Below, one piece after another: positions 46,403 to 58,284 of a stretch of DNA of 64,000 bases. The stretch is taken from NCBI GenBank assembly GCA_933228895.1, contig OW121847.1, forward strand, positions 128,878,350-128,942,349. Reading direction: 5' to 3'. The translations under genes were made by a program, and so were the position numbers. Source of the DNA: Platycnemis pennipes. Taxonomy: Eukaryota; Arthropoda; Insecta; Odonata; Platycnemididae. The notes beneath the pieces were generated by a model. That model was given only the letters and a program-made list of their open reading frames with translations, ran no database searches and had not been told where the DNA came from. Position 1 is the first letter of the stretch. Each line of letters starts with the position of its first letter.

Positions 46403-46732
46403 GAGGAAACTTGGAGGGGAAGTCATACCTCTGCCCTCTGTCGGTTCCTTGTCGAGGAAGGGAAAGAGATGAATGGTGCACTTGGGGGAGGAAACTTGGA
46501 GGGGAAGTCATACCTCTGCCCTCTGTCGGTTCCTTGTCGAGGAAGGGAAAGAGATGAATGGTGCACTTGGGGGAGGAAACTTGGAGGGGAAGTCATACCT
46601 CTGCCCTCTGTCGGTTCCTTGTCGAGGAAGGGAAAGAGATGAATGGTGCACTTGGGGGAGGAAACTTGGAGGGGAAGTCATACCTCTGCCCTCTGTCGGT
46701 TCCTTGTCGAGGAAGGGAAAGAGATGAATGGT
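46403..46732 (+). repeat. 85 bp minisatellite, about four copies
   Basis: Units start with GAGGAAACTTGGAGGGGAAG at 46403, 46488, 46573 and 46658 and are almost identical; the last ends near 46732. The unit is GC-rich compared with the surroundings. Because 85 is not a multiple of three and the unit lacks stops, long repetitive open frames appear; these are not likely genes. Confidence 0.9.
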
Positions 46733-48098
46733 CAGCAGGGTGGCCAACACCATTAGAAAGCGATACACACCCCAGGGTGAGTCACGGAAATGAAAGGATT
46801 TCAGTGAGGGCTTGGCATAGTATGAGACTACCTCTGTCAGCTTAATCTGAGGGGACATTATCTTCGTCGATATTCACCAATTCTCAGTAAAATCGCATCC
46901 GTTGCCAAGCAAAGCTTTCGCAGAAGAAAATAATTGGTGAAGACTTGCCTTACCATACACGCAGAAGACTGTATATCAATGGTGAGAGCAATGATGATAA
47001 GGATTGCTGGAAAATAATAATACTTAGAACTTTGTTTAATGCTAAAATGCAATTTATTTCTTCTTAACCACTACTGTCATATTCACTGCTCTCCTCCAAT
47101 TCACTTTCTAAATTGATTATAAGTTCATTTTCATCTTCATCTAAAATAACTTCATTGTTGATATTAGTAGCTTCCTCTGTCTTCACCTTTTCACTGACCT
47201 TCAGCCACTCTTCTTTCCCAATTTCTTTACACTTCCTTTCCACTAAACGCCACACGTAATTTAAATTGAAGGTTATGTATATTATTTTGGGCCATCCAAT
47301 TTTTCATTATCCCCCACACTTTTTCGATTGGGTTAAGTTCAGGGTGGTATGGAGGCAATCTCACAGTGGTGTGACCATATGCCGCCAAAATCCGGTCCAC
47401 TTCAAAAATCACGGGTCTCTTATAAAGTTTAATTTTTTGATGCAACTCCAGCTTCGTTTCCTTGGTGTCATAATGGATCCCCTGTTCATCCAGCCACACC
47501 TTCATTACCTTCTTGTCTTTGCTGTTTGGGCAGCGGTTGTGTTGCACGTTGTGGTAGATGTCTACGATGTCCAGCACGACCACAGAATGCTGGGGAAGAT
47601 TGGTGATTAACTGATTCCTCTGCCACTTGAAATAGTTTTCTTGGTTTATTTCTCTGTTGTAATCGCCTGTTTTTAACCCCGATTTGAAGATGAGTAGCAC
47701 TCCAGGGATGAAACCCATTTCTCCACGTTGATAGAAAAATTCATTTTCGTCACTTGCTTACTCCCAATCAATAATATATGCGTTACACATTTACTAATCT
47801 GGAAATAGTTGACGCAAAAACTACCTCACCAGCGTGAACGATGATCAATCTTTGTCCTTTGGAAATGGGTGCCTTAAGCCCATGCTCGTTACCGCTGGGC
47901 CACTGAACCTTCTTCTCTGAATTTGTGAATTTTTCTCCGATAGGAATTCTCTTCCACCTCATATCCTGCATTTCCATCAGCACTTTTTTTGTTATTGGAT
48001 GTCTTTTTCCTCCTAGGCAAAATTAAATTATTTTTAGAAATTAATAAATACAATATGAACGAATCAGTAAATGTCATTCCGAGATAAATACATGCTCT

Positions 48099-50270
48099 TA
48101 GGGCTGTGCGAGTCTCGACTTTTCAAGATTCGAGCGAGATAAAAGTATTGCTCAAATCTCGCTCGATTTCGATCTCAATACGCTCGAGCTTGTCTCTAGA
48201 TCTCCGTCGTGGTTGACATAATTTTACAGGGCCTTGCTTTATAAGGCGATGTAGTAAATTAATACTTATTCCCTTACTTTTGCATGATTATTTCATGATT
48301 TCATGCCACAAAATGTCCAAAAATCTCTTAGTCTTAGACTTGAGAAGTTAGGAGAGCCTAGGCCTCGGTGTAGGACCTAACCGAGTTCCTGCTCCATTTC
48401 GTGATCGGAGGCCTAGTGCCTGCTAACAAATGATGCATAAAATAGGCAAGTATGAGCGTATGCTACTTCTAGCACTAGCATATACCCAATAAGTTAAAAC
48501 AAGATACAGAAAAATCCGGTTATAACACGGGTCAAGGGGGATGAAGTTTACACCCGTGTTATCGGCAACCCGCGTTATTAATGGAAACTTCGTGAGAAAC
48601 AGTAAAGAAAACCTATAAAACTAAATTTTATAACTAATTGATAGCAGAATGCAATTTAAAATGATGTTTTATGGTTTAAATGTACACCGTACTTTAACAG
48701 GAGTTACTAAAATATTCTGATATTTCTTTTGCCTAGGTAGTAATAGTATTTCTTTGTATTAGTAGTAATAGTATTTCTTTGTCACATAAGTCTTTAATGT
48801 TTTGCAAGTGTGATAGATGAAGATGATCACAATCGCTCTGTCTCTCTAGCCAATTCATTAGTTCACCGATGTGATCCAGTACTTTTTCTGTTTTAGGTGT
48901 CTCACCCAACTCCCGGAATAAACTTCATTTTATATCAGCACATTTCACTCTGTTGAGCATGCCCAACCTTCCTTTAATTGTATAAGTTAATTTCCTTTCG
49001 GTAGACATGATTTCCCCTAAATTCAAAGAATACATTATTTACATATTCATACGAATGATGCCGAAGGTAGAGGTGAAATAGCACATTCGTCAAAAAAATG
49101 CTCTTAGACTGTAGAAATGTGATTACCTTGGTTTTAACGCAGTGGTAGGAATGTGGAAATCTACTAGTCCCGAAGTAATGCGTGTATAATTCACTCCACT
49201 GATTGTCAGCTCTAATTCACAAGATATAATGACCAATTTTGATTTGCTGGGTTGTTCATTTTGTTATGAAACAATGCACGTGCTTACATTCTTGCGGTTG
49301 TCTTTTTTTTCATATCAAATTAGATATTAGATATCGCCGATCACGTTGGTGTGATCTTGATGATAGCTTACAGTGGTAGTAGCATCTGAAGTAGCACCGT
49401 TGCGACGCTTCGGGATAAAATCTGCTGAAGAGTAAACTTCCACTTACCATGAAAATAGTCAATGGAATCATTTAGAGGGACATGTTGAGACAAGTTTTAC
49501 TGTATTAGACATGTCACCGACCGCATAGATCTCTTGAAGCTGCACCGTTGAGAGGCATCGGCCGGGACGTCGGGATAAAATTTGCGAAAAAGTTATCTAC
49601 TTCTAGCACGAAAATAGTCAATGTAATCATTTTGGAGGACATGGTGAGACCCGCGGTGTAGTGGGGCATGTTATAACCAGATTTTACTCGATCTAATTTA
49701 GGCCTAGTCTGTCACAATTTCCATGACCGACAATCTGATCTAGCGAATTCGTAAATATTTTAAGTAATAAAAAAGTAGTAATTTTATAAAGACCAATCTC
49801 AAGTTTGAAATCCTGTTATGTTATATTATTTGAAATTTATTTATGTTAATATAGGCCAGGCATATAAAAAGATACCAAGTTAAAACATGGGGTGAGACCA
49901 TTATGCTTAGGTATTAGGTGATGGTATTTATACTCAAAAACGTTTTTAAATTTTAGTGGTGAAAGTAGATAGGGGTGTATTCATAATTCGATAGAGGCCT
50001 ATCATCGCATAAATACAGGATACCTTCATCCTAATGATTCCACGTAGATGTTGATCTCTAAAAGTAAATGCTAAAGTTACGCTCAACAGAATTTTATTAA
50101 TAATGCCTAAGCTTAAACTTATGTTTTTGTAAGTAGAAAATTTGTACCTACATAGATTAAAGTCTGTGCTGCAATTTCAGTACGCTTGAAACTCGCTCAA
50201 AATTAAAGATTTTTTCAAATTCTTACTTGATCTCGCGCGACTTAAAACAATCCCTCCTTGCACAGCCCTA
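48099..50270. mobile_element. hAT-like MITE inserted in the Tc1-like transposase
   Basis: The left end TAGGGCTGTGCGAGTC and right end TGCACAGCCCTA are inverted copies over about 12 bp. The 8 bp flanks CATGCTCT (48091-48098) and CATGTTCA (50271-50278) match at six positions, consistent with an old hAT target duplication. TCGAGC-rich sequence lies inside the left end. No transposase was seen. Confidence 0.65.
48507..49689. mobile_element. pogo-like MITE nested in the hAT-like MITE
   Basis: The left end CAGAAAAATCCGGTTATAAC and the complement of the right end GAGTAAAATCTGGTTATAAC are inverted. A second, internal copy of the right end (AAGTTTTACTGTA, about 49490-49502) follows a duplicated ATAGTCAATG-ATCATTT block, indicating a partial internal duplication. 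The TA flank is clear only on the left. Confidence 0.6.
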
Positions 50271-51417
50271 CATGTTCATATGTCTAATCTTACCAGAATC
50301 TAATATTTTTCATCAGGAGATTCAGAGAGTTCAACTGGCCATCAAAGCTGGTTATCTCTTTTACAATAGGCAGCATAATACGCAGAGTTGGATGCCTCTT
50401 TTCCACCGTATGGAAATCGTGCACCATCCTATGTATCACTTGAACATCGAAGTCGTCCACTGTAGATTTAGAGCTCTTCTGTGGCATTGTCTTCCTCAGG
50501 CTCACAAATTCTGCCTTGGAACCACTGACAATGGCAGCTCCTTCCTGTGCAATTCGCTTCAAAGAGCGAATGGACATGCCAGATGCAGCAGCCACACATT
50601 CCGTCATGCTCTTCAAAGGAATAGTGATTCCTTCGGCTGATTCCTTCTGCATACAAACTAGCACATTATGAACTAATTCTCGTGCCTGGCTCTGGAGAAC
50701 CCTCTTACCCCCTAATTTGGATGCAAATTCCATATCAAATAAACTACGTAAAGTATCTATACAAATATACTAACTCCTTCCTTAACCCTACGTATAATCT
50801 ATGCTTAAATAATGGAAAACTAGAAAATACTTTATAAGTAATGCTAAGCTTAAGTCAAAATAATAATAAGAAACCATGCAATGAAAGTTACATGATACAA
50901 AATTGAATGAACTACAAATGAAATAAAGGAAATACTACCCCGGAATAAATCCTAGCTTTACCTATTGAAAACTGAAAAAAAACTAACCTACGGTTAAGCT
51001 ATAGCAGAATTTAAAAAATGCAATGAAACTAATTTAAAAAACTAAAGTAATCTACTTGAAAGTAATGAATGAAGGAAAAACTACTCTTAAAATGGAAGCT
51101 TAAACCTAAAATGAAGATGAAATAATGAATAAAGAACGAACAAAACTTTGGTACTAACCCTATCTAATCCTATTCCAGAACTAATGCTACCCAAACTACA
51201 AAATTTACGGCTAAAACGAAAAAGAGAAGTGCCTAATTTATGTTAAAGAAATCAGCAAATTCAGTGAGGTTGGCAGTGAACGCGAGCAAACGGGAGGTTT
51301 CGGAGGAGAATGGTTAGGATTGCTTTCACCAAACCACCATCAGGTGCTGTTCACGAAAATATACTCACCCCGGTCAAAAAGGGTTTCTGCGCATGGCCCA
51401 TAAGCTTTCGGACAGAC

Positions 51418-51945
51418 TCTACCATATTCAGGATTTCGGGTCCCTACAAAAACATGCTAACAAGAGTCACTGTATTTGGGTGTACCTGCTGGTTTAGAGT
51501 TTCCGGAGCAAATGTTTTCAGACACTGGTGCTATGGTTCTGATAGAAGAACCTTCTTAACTGCTGAGCATGTTCAGCAGCCATGTAAATAGCATGTCAAT
51601 GAGTAATACATTCAAATATGAGCTGCTGAGTATGTTCAGCAGCTCTTTATTTTTTAAAAAGAATTTTCAATATTTACAAATGCAAGAGAGCTTAGATTCT
51701 GAAATCTAATTCCAGTGGTAATTGTAAGAGTAGCAAAATAAAAGAGTTGTCACAATGTCATTTCTGTCAATAATTAGGTACTCTTTTATAACACTTGATT
51801 ACTGAGTTGACTTCACGAGAAGAAAAGCACTTATCAAATTTATAAAATTTTTTAGAAAAATAAGTAAGTTATCAGCAAATCATACTATTGGTATTGGCTA
51901 CTGGTATCAAGGTATCGCTTTGGTATCGGAAAAAGTGGTATTGGT
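51418..51945 (+). repeat. Dispersed repeat, copy B (partner at 30584-31056)
   Basis: It shares TTCAGGATTTCGGGTCCCTA-like, GCTGAGCATGTTCAGCAGCC-like and CAATGTCATTTCTGTCAATA-like blocks with copy A and ends in the same GGTATCGG-rich sequence. No coding region is recognised. Confidence 0.7.
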
Positions 51946-52298
51946 CCAGGTCTAAAAATAATCAATAATCATAATGTATGAAGGACTTAATAATGTCAAA
52001 TATGAACAACACCCACTCAGCCACAATATTATGGATGAGGCAGCAGCTGATGTCACTAGGCTACTTTACTCAATCATTGTCGCAGGGAAATGTTGCCTCC
52101 ATACCATTCTGGCACCATTCAAAAGAAGCCTCTTTCGACACCAATGGCAACGAAATAAAACACTGGTGAGAAGTGGGACCAAGTAACTTTCATTTAACTT
52201 TTCAAGCTTATTTCGGCAAGCTTATTATTAAAAATGAATTGAACGGTGAATTGCTGAGTAGGGTCAGAATTTAAGTTGTGAGGAGAAGTTAAAAGGTA

Positions 52299-53673
52299 AT
52301 GGGAGAAATCAATGGAGGAAATGCTGAAAGACTAGTCTACATAGAGGTTGCTACAGAGGGGAAAATGTTCAGTATGATAAGGAGAGGGAAGAAAAGAAGA
52401 AGCATTTTGGACAGCATGAAGCATTTGTGCTTTTTTCCAGAAGTATGTGATCCAAGAGAAGAGGAAGAAGATGGATGTAAAAGCTGTTAAGGGCTACCTT
52501 GTTGGTTACAATGGAGAAGAGAGGTACAGAGTCTACGTACCTGAAGAGCACAACATTAACCGTTCGAGAGATGTCAAGTTTCATGAGAAGTTCCCTGAGT
52601 GTGCAGAGAGAGTGAAACTGCCACTTCAAGACATCAAGATGGATGATCAAGAAATTGAACAGGAGCAAGTTCAAGAATAAGCCCAAGAACAGCAACAGGA
52701 CTAAGACAGCGAGAATAAAGAAGATTTGGAAGAGACTTCAATGAACAAGAACCAGAGTGAAAAGACAGAGTCACAGTAAATTGTGGAGAGATTGAGGAAT
52801 CACTTGACACTGAAGAAACCAATAACATACAGCCAAGGCATCATGGTTGCGGAAGTATTTGTCAATGAAATTTTAGATCTAGAAACTGTAAAAGAAGCGT
52901 TAAACAGAACCAATATGATTCAATGGGGCAAAGGCCATGGACAACAAAATGGCATCACTCAAGAAGAATTAGACGTAGGAGTTCACGACTTTGCTGAAAG
53001 GAGCAAAAGCATTCCTAGGCGGCCAATAGCGGAAACCAGCTGGGCATCCAACAAGTTTCAACCAAGAAGCAAGTTGCTGACGTAATGAAAAAACCATAAC
53101 CAAGGGCTCATTTGAAGATTTTGTGTGATAAGTTGGGTCTATCTAAATATTGCACGTGCACTGGGTTTTAAAAGGTTTTGATGTTTATGCTACTGTTGTT
53201 TAATTAACAAGGGAAAGAAATTAAGTTTGGTTTTAAAGAGTTGTTAATTTAAATCAACGAGGGAAAGTGTTAAAGTAATTAATCAAGTAAATGTAAAGTA
53301 ACTAACTAATTATCTAAATGTTAATTTAAATTAAGTTAACAATGAGTCGTCATGGAGGGCAAGTTTGTTTGTAGACAATACTTGAGATTCTCGATTAAGG
53401 GAGACAACAGCAAGATTTGTCAGTAAAACAAATTAAATCTCTTTGTACATTAATATGTCTGTTGATTGAATTATTCAGTAAGGAAAATTCTATAGGATTC
53501 CCTATTCCCAGAATTCCTGTGCCTATGGCAGAAGCCATTCCTCCACTGTGTCCTTCAGTTTGTCAGCTGACTTGAAGCATAATTGATGGAACACACAACT
53601 GTCTGCTTCACTCCTGCATCCCTGCACGGGCACCCATGTATGCACATAACCATGCCGGACACTACATTCACGT
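52299..53673 (+). mobile_element. Internally deleted Copia retrotransposon, 3' part with probable LTR
   Basis: From about 52400 the frame reads the end of a Copia integrase: KKMDVKAVKGYLVGYNGEER then YRVYVPEEHNINRSRDVKF. After stops, the linker to the reverse transcriptase follows (SQGIMVAEVFVNEILDLETV, KEALNR, about 52834-52905). The piece at 52299 (MGEINGGNAERLV) may be a gag start, implying that most of gag-pol is deleted. A polypurine stretch (CGAGGGAAAG) at 53258-53267 is followed by TGTTAAAGTAATT, a candidate LTR start; CACTACA near 53673 could be its end. No reverse transcriptase or RNase H remains. Confidence 0.65.
53268..53673 (+). repeat. Candidate LTR of the deleted Copia copy
   Basis: It starts TGTTAAAG directly after a polypurine tract and could end at CACTACA. 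There is no second copy to compare, so the 3' boundary is a guess. Confidence 0.4.
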
Positions 53674-54940
53674 CCCCAGATGTCTCACTACCTTATCCCT
53701 AAGTAGCATATTCAAATTTCCACCATTTTGGTTGTTAAGACGTTTCGTACCTTTTCATTTGAACACCCCTAATATAAAAAATATAATGGTTTTGCATGAA
53801 AAATGAAAGGCATTTATCGAACTGATAGGTTTCCGTGCATACATGTAAAAAGCCACTTATACATTCATCATTTTGGCTAAAATACTCTTTTGTTTGGGCA
53901 AAATATTAACCTTTGCGAAGTTTCCAAATACTGGTTTGTGGGAGAGATCACAAACATAACAGTCACTCACAGAATTACTATTTGCTCAACTGTATTTCTT
54001 AATAGGCCTCAGCTCAGAAAATTCTGGCAACCTTGCAGTCATTTCTTTGGTATTTTTTACACTGTACAGATCTCGTTTGCAACTGCCACACAATACATGC
54101 AGAACTTGATCATCTGCGTCATCATAATGTTCTTGGGCAAGATTTTTCTGTCTTTCCTTTACGAGGATCATTGTTTTGGTTTTACCAAAACAGAATAAAT
54201 AAATCTGCAATCAATTTTCTTAGTAAGACCTCACATTCAGCATTTTGACTCATAGTTGATATTAATAAATGAATGGTAAAAATATCTATAGCAGCAAAAA
54301 AAAAAGAACAATATAACTATAGACAGAGGTATTATATTAATAACAGTTTAAAACATTTTATTGAATGGAGATGTATGCATGATAATGTGCATAAAACACA
54401 ATTTTTTTTTACAAATCCATTTAGGGATCATTTTCTTTTGGGACATAAAATATTTGTGTGACATCGTAGAAATAATATTTGGAAAGATCATTTTGGTGCA
54501 AGCACTTTTAATTGAAGGTTGATCAAAACCCACTGTGCAGGTTATGTTATGTGGCCTAAAGTAGACATTGCTTTATTTTTTCTTAAGATAATACACGCCA
54601 TTTAGCATGTTTGAAATAGTAGTCCCTATTTGAAGATGCTGAGAGCTAGGATAAAATGAATCTAAACTGTTATACTCATTTTGCATTCTCTCCCCTGTTG
54701 TACGACATAGGATAGCTTCTCTGTTGTGTTTATGATGGAACTTAATGGCTACCTCTAATTTATGATAATTTATGAAGTATTTTTTTCACTCATTTATAAT
54801 GATGGCCTAAATTTATATCCTCTAATTTAATAATGCCTCTAGCAATAATGTGTTTCTAAGTATAAAGTCATTTGTATATGTACGTAATTAATATTGTGAT
54901 GTCTATAGTCTCTTTGGTGATATTTCATTATTCCTTATAG

Positions 54941-55193
54941 GCAATTAAAGGACCTCCTACATCGGGGAGATCGTGCGATGATTTACGTGTTCATTGCAGC
55001 TTCGTATTTCCCATGGCTCACTCTTCGTCCACTTCCACCTGATGGATGGGCTGCAGAACTTCGTTGGGTGGTTTGGCTTCTTGCATCCCTTGGAATCCTC
55101 TATCAGCAGCTCTACCATGAACAGTACAAATGGCTGGAAACCCTGTTTTACCTGGTGATGGGCATTGGTCCATCTATTGCTATCTTATCGATG
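54941..55193 (+). CDS. MMD: MMD-like PAQR family protein, coding exon 4
   Basis: This 253 nt exon follows the acceptor TTCCTTATAG. It reads QLKDLLHRGDRAMIYVFIAA, SYFPWLTLRPLPPDGWAAEL, RWVVWLLASLGILYQQLYHE and KWLETLFYLVMGIGPSIAIL. It contains the conserved D-R-x-x-I-Y and SYxPW motifs and membrane helices 3 to 5 of the PAQR fold. It aligns with MMD without gaps of note up to the SM that precedes the next exon. The donor (GTTAGC after 55193) leaves phase 0. The remaining two helices and C-terminus, including the second histidine cluster, should be in later exons that I did not find. PAQR10/11 proteins localise to the Golgi in vertebrates; that is family knowledge. Confidence 0.92.
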
Positions 55194-55437
55194 GTTAGCA
55201 TACATTACTTCTATCTCTCCAGATCCAATCCTGAAATCCCACAGTTATTGTTTATCTACCTAGATTCAGCATCTGACTTCAGTTAAATCTATAAGCATTT
55301 TCTTTCCCTGATGATAACCTGAGAGAAAATATTGTTACTTATTATCCACCTCCACTACTTTATTTTCTGAATATCGTGCTTATATCCATTATTTATTTTT
55401 TCTGTGGTTCTTTTCTAAATGGAATGGTATATTTATA

Positions 55438-56955
55438 TGGGTCATTCCACCTCAATTCAACAAATGTTTGTCCCTTAGGGTCTCAGATTTTGATAAAAAT
55501 TGGTGTATGGGAACAAAATCAACTCAAACTGAATACTGGTTGATATGACATCAATTGATGTTATACGAGGTCAATGCCTGAGGTTAAGCTAGCAAAAAGC
55601 GGCCATAACAGACTTGAAATGAGTTGAAAGAATGAGTTAAACCAAGTTGAAACCAGGTAAAATCATCCTAGTTCACTCGACTAGTTGACTCGAGGTTTAT
55701 AAATATGCACGAGCCGAGTCGAGCTTCTTTCTTAAACTCGACTCGACTCGAATTTTGAGCTGCTCGCGAATCCCTAATATATATGGGTCATTCCACCTCA
55801 ATTCAACAAATGTTTGTCCCTTAGGGTCTCAGATTTTGATAAAAATTGGTGTATGGGAACAAAACCAACTCAAACTGAATACCCCCAAACAGGTTTTTGA
55901 AAAAAAATTTCCGTAATCTAAACATACCCAGCTAACTATTTCAAAAATAAAATTTAGTGGCAATTCATAAATGCGTTTTTTATAAATATTTAAACATTTA
56001 CAATTTTCTCTCGCGCTTGGCCCGTTGGCTCCCCCATTTGGAATACATGCAGCAGACACGCGATGCAAGCCTAAAAATTTCCTAATTGCTCAAGTTCGTG
56101 GCTTTTATTTTTGAAATAGTTAGCTGGGTATGTTTAGATTACGGAAAAAAAGTTTCGGCTGATTCTGAGATGGAATATTTGAGAAAAGTTTATTAACAAT
56201 TTTTTAAACATTAGTGATTAGCAACAATAGGGTTTAGAAGAATATAATTTTTTATTGATATATTTGCATTCAATAAAGATTTGGCTTTAAAAAGAGCTAT
56301 TAGTCATTGCTGTATGACAATTACAAGGGGAGATATAAGTGATAGTATGATTTAAGGCTTGGATTTTTGCTAAAAATGCGAAAAAATTAAAACATGCATA
56401 ATTCGCTCAAAAAATTTTTTTTCAAAAACCTGTTTGAGGGTATTCAGTTTGAGTTGGTTTTGTTCCCATACACCAATTTTTATCAAAATCTGAGACCCTA
56501 AGGGACTAACGTTTGTTGAATTGAGGTGGAATGACCCATATATATTAGGGATTCGCGAGCAGCTCGAAATTCGAGTCGAGTCGAGTTTAGGAAAGAAGCT
56601 CGACTCAGCTTGTGCATTTTTATAAACCTCGAGTCAAGTCGATAGATTTTTAAGTGGTTGAAAAAATGGAGTATTTAATTAAGATTGCCGAAAATTTCTT
56701 CAAATTCTATCCTGTTCTAATGTTAAATGTCCTTAGATCAGTGATGGAGAATATTTTACTTCCATAAGGTAGGTACCCTGGGGATTGTACCAGTCAAACG
56801 AGTTAGAGTGAACTAGCATGATTTTACCTGGTTTCAACTTGGTTTAACTCATTCTTTCAACTCGTTTCAAGTCTGTTATGACCGCTTTTTGCTAGCTTAA
56901 CCTCAGGCATTGACCTCGTATAACATCAATTGATGTCGTATCAACCAGTAGCTGT
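55438..56955. repeat. Large composite palindrome built from nested MITE ends
   Basis: The outer arms (55535-55785 and 56540-56955) are inverted copies, sharing ACATCAATTGATGT, a GCTAGCAAAAAGCGG-like block, TCGAGTCGAG-rich sequence and TAGGGATTCGCGAGCAGCTC. Between them is a MITE (about 55785-56546) with arms of about 135 bp that begin ATATATGGGTCATTCCACCT. A truncated direct copy of the same MITE end lies at 55438-55534. No coding is seen. The whole can fold into a hairpin of more than 1 kb. Confidence 0.75.
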
Positions 56956-57500
56956 CGTTTCTGTGCTGTTTGATCATTCTTGAATCATCTTGTCTTATCT
57001 AGAGTAGAAGTGGTTGTTTCATCTTGTAATGCATGGTTTCAGCTAGTAACTGGCTACCTCGTTTCACATTGTATTAATTCATATCAAATATGCAAGAATC
57101 AACTCGTCTTACAGGTACCTTGCATTATCCCGTTTTATCTAGAATAGACTGCCTCGATTCATATCGCATTAACTCGTTTGACCTGTACGAGAAGCAACTC
57201 CTTCGATGTAGCATTAACCTGTTTCAACTGGTTTCAGCTTGTAACACACTAACTCGTTTCACATTGTATTAACTCGTTTCAACTGTGCAAGAATCAACTC
57301 GTCTTACCTAGCATTAGCCTGTTTAATCTAGAATAGATTACCTTGATGCTTATCGTATTACTACGTTTGACCTGTATGAGAAGCAACTGGTTTGAACTAG
57401 CACTACCCAGTTTCAACTAGTAATACGCTACCTCATTTTACATTGCATTAACTCGTTCGAAATAGAATTAACTGGTTTCAACTGGACCCCCAGACCCCAC
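56800..57500. repeat. AACTNGTT/GTTTCA-rich degenerate tandem tract
   Basis: Short units such as AACTCGTTTCA, AACTGGTTTCA, AACTAGTAA and ATTAACTCGTT recur every 10 to 25 bp on this strand across about 700 bp. The cores AACTAGTT/AACTCGTT/AACTGGTT are wholly or nearly self-complementary. The left part overlaps the outer arm of the neighbouring palindrome. Confidence 0.6.
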
Positions 57501-58284
57501 GTCGCATCATACCCTCTCGTTTGAAGCTCGTTCCTCATTGACGTTGCTTCTCAGCTTATCTACCAGTTTGATAACAAATAGTGTCATCTGGAACCCCATA
57601 CCTCATTTCACATGGTATCAACTCCTTAGAACCAGAATCCTTCAACTCCTTACATCACTTCACTTCCTACTGACCTGAACATATATAAATAGACACAACT
57701 GGAATAAATTATTCAGCCGTGCACTTCATTGACTAATCTGTACATATACAAGATTAATTATCCCCAATGTCACAGCCACTTTCAACAGCAATCATCCCAA
57801 ATTACTTCTATTCCACTCCTTTTGATATACTAATTTCAACCAAAATCATCCCTTATCCAAAAATGTAATATTATTTACAACAAATTGCCTCAACATTGAT
57901 CACCGAGTTGCACCTAAAGCACCAGTAAAACAAATTTCACCCATCATAATACCCTGCATTTAAACACCCTTGGGGAATGAACACTACCTGCTTCATGAGA
58001 AATCACCAAAAGCCAAGCACTTCATTGTATAAAAGCAATACAAGATGCACATTAGGAATAAGTTACCACAATGATACACCTACATCAACCAATGTGGATT
58101 TGAAAAAAATGAAGTACGCAAGAGGAGTTTAAGAAACAAAGCAACAAATTTACAAAAGAAGTATTAGGCATCTTTATTAGACTTATTTTCCTGTTCAAAT
58201 CTTGAATTTTTGAGCATATATATGCCCTCACTCTTTTAGCTTCTCACCACAACAATACCTCGTCAGTTCCTTTTCCTACATTTC

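Larger units (their letters stand above)
47064..50733 (-). pseudogene. Tc1/IS630-like DDE_3 transposase split by a MITE
   Basis: The N-terminal part (50733-50290) reads LVCMQKESAEGITIPLKSMT and IRSLKRIAQEGAA, a helix-turn-helix region. After the inserted MITE the core resumes at about 47992 (KRIPIGEKFTNSE, GLKAPISKGQRLIIVHAGE). It continues at 47718 with GFIPGVLLIFKSG and VVVLDIVDIYHN (second Asp region), and ends LPPYHPELNPIEKVWGIMKN (catalytic Glu in NPIE). An acidic tail (ILDEDENELIINLESELEES) lies at 47255-47064 after a frameshift. This is the DDE_3 family widespread in insects. Consensus-like splice sites near 50290 and 48015, and around 47730-47835, suggest it may have had introns. Confidence 0.8.
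42153..54940 (+). other. MMD: MMD-like gene, intron 3
   Basis: This 12.8 kb intron holds a pogo-like MITE, a minisatellite, a split Tc1-like transposase with nested MITEs, a dispersed repeat and a deleted Copia. Stretches 43042-46400, 50740-51410 and 53680-54930 contain nothing I recognise; the open frames 43743-43991 and 44696-44905 show no family features. Confidence 0.85.

Noticed and set aside
46376..46845. Repetitive protein genes in three frames and on the minus strand
   Set aside because: They are all readings of the same 85 bp minisatellite.
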